Source of the DNA: Cryptosporangium sp044454545
GTDB lineage: Bacteria > Actinomycetota > Actinomycetes > Mycobacteriales > Cryptosporangiaceae
DNA: 64,000 bases
Direction: 5' to 3'
NCBI RefSeq assembly: GCF_044454545.1
Contig: NZ_JBITDV010000001.1
Coordinates: forward strand, 434,001-498,000
Shown: positions 61,110-64,000 of the stretch, piece after piece
Numbering within the stretch: the stretch's first letter is position 1
How the letters are laid out: each line of letters opens with the position of its first letter
Translations under genes and position numbers: made by a program
The notes under the pieces: model-generated
What the model was told of the DNA's origin: nothing
The model's database searches: none
What the model saw: the letters and a program-made list of their open reading frames with translations, nothing else

Positions 61110-61916
61110 ATGACGACCTACGCCTTAGGACACACCCACGACGAGTACGAGCGCCTGCGGATCCAGGCGCGCCGCTGGGAGGCCGCCACCGGGCGGGTCC
61201 TCGACGCGGTCGGCCTCGCGCCCGGCGCCCGCTGCCTCGACGCGGGCTGCGGCCCGGGCGAGACGATGCGGTTGATGGCCCAGCGGGTCGGGCCGTCCGG
61301 CGCGGTGCTCGGCGTCGACAAGGACGCCGCCCTGCTGGGCCGGACGCGGGAAATGCTGCACGACGCCGGCCACCGCCACTGCGACGTCCGGGTGCACGAC
61401 CTCGCCGGCCCGGACCCGCTTCCGGACGGACCGTTCGACCTGGTGTACGCGCGGCTGCTGCTGTTCCACCTGCCCGAACGGGCCGACGTGGTCAAGCGCC
61501 TCTGGGAGGCGGTGGCGCCGGGCGGGCACCTGGTGGTGCACGACTACGACCTGAGCGCGGTCAGCACCCACCCGATGCTCGACGACTTCGACGAGATGGG
61601 CCGGATCATCGGCGAGACGTTCGCGGTCGCGGGCTGCGACACCCGGGTCGGGTCGGCGCTGCCGTCGCTGATCCGGCAGGCCGGTGCCGGCGAACCCGAC
61701 GGGAGCGACGTCGCCGGGCTGCTGGAGCCTCTGGCCGACGCGAGGGACTTCCTGGAGGCGACGTTCCGGAGCCTGCTGCCGCTGGCGCTGGTCCGGGGCG
61801 TCACGACCGACCGCGAGGCCGAGTACCTGCTGGACGCGCTCGATCGGGACGCCGCCCGCTACCCCGACCGGCCGGTGCTGATGCCGCTGCTGATCGGCGC
61901 CTGGAAACGGAAGTGA
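61110..61916 (+). CDS. Class I SAM-dependent methyltransferase
   Basis: 268 aa. Starts MTTYALGHTHDEYERL, then motif I CLDAGCGPGETM, acidic loop GVDKDA, LVYARLLLFHL and the late region RFGVTTDREAEYLLDAL-like positions near 230. It resembles the UbiE/Methyltransf_25 group seen near LuxR or TetR genes in actinomycetes. A GATCCT hexamer ends 7 nt before the ATG, weakly suggesting leaderless initiation. It is divergent from the LuxR ATPase gene and may be its target. Substrate unknown. Confidence 0.88.
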   Translation: MTTYALGHTHDEYERLRIQARRWEAATGRVLDAVGLAPGARCLDAGCGPGETMRLMAQRVGPSGAVLGVDKDAALLGRTREMLHDAGHRHCDVRVHDLAGPDPLPDGPFDLVYARLLLFHLPERADVVKRLWEAVAPGGHLVVHDYDLSAVSTHPMLDDFDEMGRIIGETFAVAGCDTRVGSALPSLIRQAGAGEPDGSDVAGLLEPLADARDFLEATFRSLLPLALVRGVTTDREAEYLLDALDRDAARYPDRPVLMPLLIGAWKRK

Positions 61917-62184
61917 CGCTGCGGGCCGGGCGGCGCCGGGCTCGCGTTCATGGCCACTCCGAACTACGTCGTCCTGATCCGTCGGGGCGCGGCGGCCACG
62001 CCGTGGGGATTCGCAGCCGTCGCGGACCCGCTCTACCCGGTACTCGGCAACAGCGCGGTCGTGGTCGTCATGCGGGCGGGGCGCCCTCGTCCTAGCGGTT
62101 GTCGCGCGTCGCCCGATCAGCGGCTGTCGCGGGCCGGGCACTCCTCGTAAAGTGCCTGCATTTCCGGCTTCGGGGGGCACGGTC

Positions 62185-62820
62185 ATGCCGCTGGTGCGTA
62201 GGCTGCTCAGCCCGGCCGGGTTGCTGCTGGCGCTGCTCTGTTTCGGACTGCCGTTCGTGACCGTGTCGTGCGAGTCGCCGATGGGGTCGGTGTCGACGAA
62301 CGTCTCCGGCGCCGCGGTCGTGGTGGACGCCCGGCCCGACGTCGAGGGGACGGGGATCTTCGTCGGCGCCGGGTCGGGCTCGGACGTGGACCCGTCGTCG
62401 CCCGACGTGTCCACGACGAACCGGGTCAAGGGCGGGCTGGCGCGGCTGTTCGTCGCCGGAAGCGTGGTGCTGACGCTGGTGGCGTTCGGGTTGAGCTGGG
62501 TGCCCAGGTCGCGGTGGTGGCCGGCGGGCGCCGCGGTGGCGTGCGTGGGCGCGATCGGCCTGCTGGCGATCGGGGTGTCGGCGTTGCGTGCGGCGCTGAT
62601 CGGCGTGCTGGGGGAATCGCTCTCGTCGCTGGGCGAGTCGTACGCGCGGGCGGCCGCCCGGGACATGGTCCACGTCCGGTTCGGCCCGTGGGTGGTGGCC
62701 GCCCTCCTCGCCGCCGCCGCGACCGCCCTGGCCGCCGAGGCCGTCCGCCGGCGTCCCCTCCCTCGCGCCGCCGCCCCACCCCCCGGTGGGCCACCGCCGG
62801 CCGGGTTCAGCCGAGGCTGA
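62185..62820 (+). CDS. Membrane protein of unknown function
   Basis: 211 aa from the ATG at 62185 (GGGGGG upstream). One N-terminal helix (about 8-28) ends at FVTVSCESP, followed by an outer loop of about 65 residues (Val/Gly/Ser/Asp-rich), then helices near 92-112, 120-142 and 175-195, and a Pro-rich cytosolic tail. The VSCE after the first helix is reminiscent of a family of actinobacterial membrane proteins with that motif. No function can be given. It overlaps the convergent M20 gene by 14 bp. Confidence 0.7.
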   Translation: MPLVRRLLSPAGLLLALLCFGLPFVTVSCESPMGSVSTNVSGAAVVVDARPDVEGTGIFVGAGSGSDVDPSSPDVSTTNRVKGGLARLFVAGSVVLTLVAFGLSWVPRSRWWPAGAAVACVGAIGLLAIGVSALRAALIGVLGESLSSLGESYARAAARDMVHVRFGPWVVAALLAAAATALAAEAVRRRPLPRAAAPPPGGPPPAGFSRG

Positions 62821-64000
62821 GCTGGTCCAGCAGGAACGCCTCGGCCCGCACGCCCTTCGGGAACATCTCGAGCGACACGCTCTCGTCGATGCCGTGCCAG
62901 CGGCTCGACGGGTCACCCACGCCGGTCACCAGTACGGCCGCGCCGGGGAAGGTGCGGGCGAACTCCGCGATGAACGGGATCGACCCGCCGATCCCCGACT
63001 CCACCACCGCGTTGCCGTACGCCTCCGCGAACGCGGCCCGCGCCGCGTCGTAGGCCCACCCGCTGGAGTCCAGGCTGAACGGCTCGGCCATCCCCGAGTG
63101 CGGCCGCACGTCGACCTGCGCACCCCACGGCACGTGCGAGCGCAGGTGCCCGGACAGGAGCTCCCGTGCCGTCGCCGCGTCTTCGCCCGGCGCGATCCGC
63201 AGGCTCACCGCCGCCCGGGCCCGCGGCAGCAGTACGTTCGAGGACGCCGCGACCGACGGTGCGTCGATGCCCAGCACCGCGATCGCCGGCGCCTGCCAGG
63301 CCCGCTCGGCGACCGTGCCCGACCCCAGCAGGCCGACGCCGTCGAGCAGCCCGGCCTCGGACCGGAACGTCTCCTCCGGAAGGTCGACGGCGGCCGCGTC
63401 GGTGCCCTGGTTGCGCCGCAGCCCGGCGACCGCGACCTCGCCCTTCTCGTCGTGCAGGCTCGCCAGCGTGTGGCAGAGCGCGGTCAGCGCGTCGCCGATC
63501 GGGCCGCCGTAGACCCCGGAGTGCACCGGGTTCTCCAGCATCGAGACCTCGACCACCACGTCCACCAGCCCGCGCAGGCTGGTCGTCAGCCCCGGCACGT
63601 CGACGCTCGGATTCGCCGCGTCCGCGATCACGATCACGTCGGCGGCGAGCAGCGCCCGGTGCTCGCGCAGCAGCGCGAGCAGGGTCGGGGAACCCGACTC
63701 CTCCTCGCCCTCGATGAACAGCGTGACGCCGACCGGTGGACGGCCCTCGTAGGCGCGGAGCACCGCCAGGTGCGTCATCACCCCGGCCTTGTCGTCGGCC
63801 GCGCCGCGGCCGTAGATCCGGCCGTCGCGCTCGGTCGGCTCGAACGGCGCCGAGGTCCAGAGCGCCGGGTCACCGGTCGGCTGCACGTCGTGGTGCGCGT
63901 ACAGCAGGACCGTCGGCCGGCCCTCCGGCGCGGGCCACCGTGCGACGACCGCGGGCGCGCCGCCGTCGGCGCGCAGGATCTGCACGCTCTCCGGCCCGAG
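62807..64000 (-). CDS. M20-family metallopeptidase/dipeptidase (5' end cut by window edge)
   Basis: At least 397 aa; the frame is open to base 64000, so the N-terminus is missing. Zinc-site residues: His/Asp in YAHHDVQPTG, Asp in GRGAADDKAG, Glu pair in FIEGEEESGS, and the later Asp in VIADAAN. The dimerisation domain and the final SRWHGIDESVSLE (His zinc ligand) are intact. Members cleave dipeptides with two zinc ions in the cytosol; this one looks like the CNDP-like dipeptidase group. The stop overlaps the convergent membrane protein gene. Confidence 0.92.
   Translation of the reverse strand, partial: LGPESVQILRADGGAPAVVARWPAPEGRPTVLLYAHHDVQPTGDPALWTSAPFEPTERDGRIYGRGAADDKAGVMTHLAVLRAYEGRPPVGVTLFIEGEEESGSPTLLALLREHRALLAADVIVIADAANPSVDVPGLTTSLRGLVDVVVEVSMLENPVHSGVYGGPIGDALTALCHTLASLHDEKGEVAVAGLRRNQGTDAAAVDLPEETFRSEAGLLDGVGLLGSGTVAERAWQAPAIAVLGIDAPSVAASSNVLLPRARAAVSLRIAPGEDAATARELLSGHLRSHVPWGAQVDVRPHSGMAEPFSLDSSGWAYDAARAAFAEAYGNAVVESGIGGSIPFIAEFARTFPGAAVLVTGVGDPSSRWHGIDESVSLEMFPKGVRAEAFLLDQLSLG

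Noticed and set aside
61950..62150. Small open frame of 66 codons between the methyltransferase and the membrane protein gene
   Set aside because: No ribosome site, no -10 element, and the second half is low-complexity; the first 40 residues look protein-like but that is not enough.

Overview
The window is very GC-rich, with many GTG and TTG starts and dense runs of overlapping stop/start codons. It looks like an actinobacterial chromosome. The gene mix (S-adenosyl methyltransferases of the DUF574 type, a Scr1-type XRE/DUF5753 regulator, a maltokinase-cap-like protein, MMPL exporters, many TetR/MarR/AraC regulators) suggests a filamentous or Frankia/Cryptosporangium-like actinomycete; that placement is inference. 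No rRNA, tRNA, CRISPR array, insertion sequence or prophage was seen.

Layout. 0-5 kb: an IclR regulator (cut by the left edge), a membrane Ser/Thr kinase and a divergent MMPL exporter. 5-11 kb: a secreted DUF1996 protein, then a compact minus-strand operon of S1C protease, MoxR ATPase, DUF58 and two VWA proteins (Bat/aerotolerance type). 11-14 kb: three translationally coupled genes of myo-inositol-type catabolism. 14-18.6 kb: a glycosyltransferase, an AI-2E-family transporter, a small secreted protein with a clear promoter, and an alpha/beta hydrolase/MarR pair. 18.6-26.5 kb: a second MMPL exporter; a 1203-residue protein joining a degenerate macro domain, a beta-propeller-like region and a membrane KAP NTPase; its neighbouring XRE/DUF5753 regulator; and a methyltransferase. 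26.5-33.4 kb: a truncated lipoprotein gene, a PucR regulator and a complete Liv-type ABC importer operon. 33-40 kb: three aldo/keto reductases, a repeat-rich secreted protein, an AraC regulator and a sigma-like/anti-sigma-like membrane fusion. 40-54 kb: a GH36 alpha-galactosidase, small membrane and secreted proteins, hydrolases, methyltransferases, and several regulator/target pairs (MerR/methyltransferase, TetR/SDR-tautomerase, TetR/DUF1772). 54-64 kb: DUF998, AraC, amidase, WYL regulator, a large LuxR ATPase, a methyltransferase and an M20 peptidase cut by the right edge.

Regulatory reading gives the most unusual results. (1) The same palindrome, CTAGCCG-N2-CGGCTAG, lies upstream of the second MMPL exporter and, 29 kb away, upstream of a TetR gene, which predicts a TetR/efflux regulon. 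(2) A 17-residue leader ORF with a near-perfect Shine-Dalgarno and two Cys codons overlaps mutually exclusive hairpins that would hide the ribosome site of an alpha/beta hydrolase, the architecture of an attenuator. (3) A DUF998 gene has two identical 18-bp palindromes lying on its -35 and -10 elements. (4) Seventeen genes have TANNNT 6-8 nt before the start codon and no convincing Shine-Dalgarno, so leaderless transcription seems common here and was used to choose starts. (5) Short tandem repeats begin in or next to stop codons at several gene ends. The macro-propeller-KAP protein with its Scr1-type regulator is the best candidate for an undescribed conflict or defence system.
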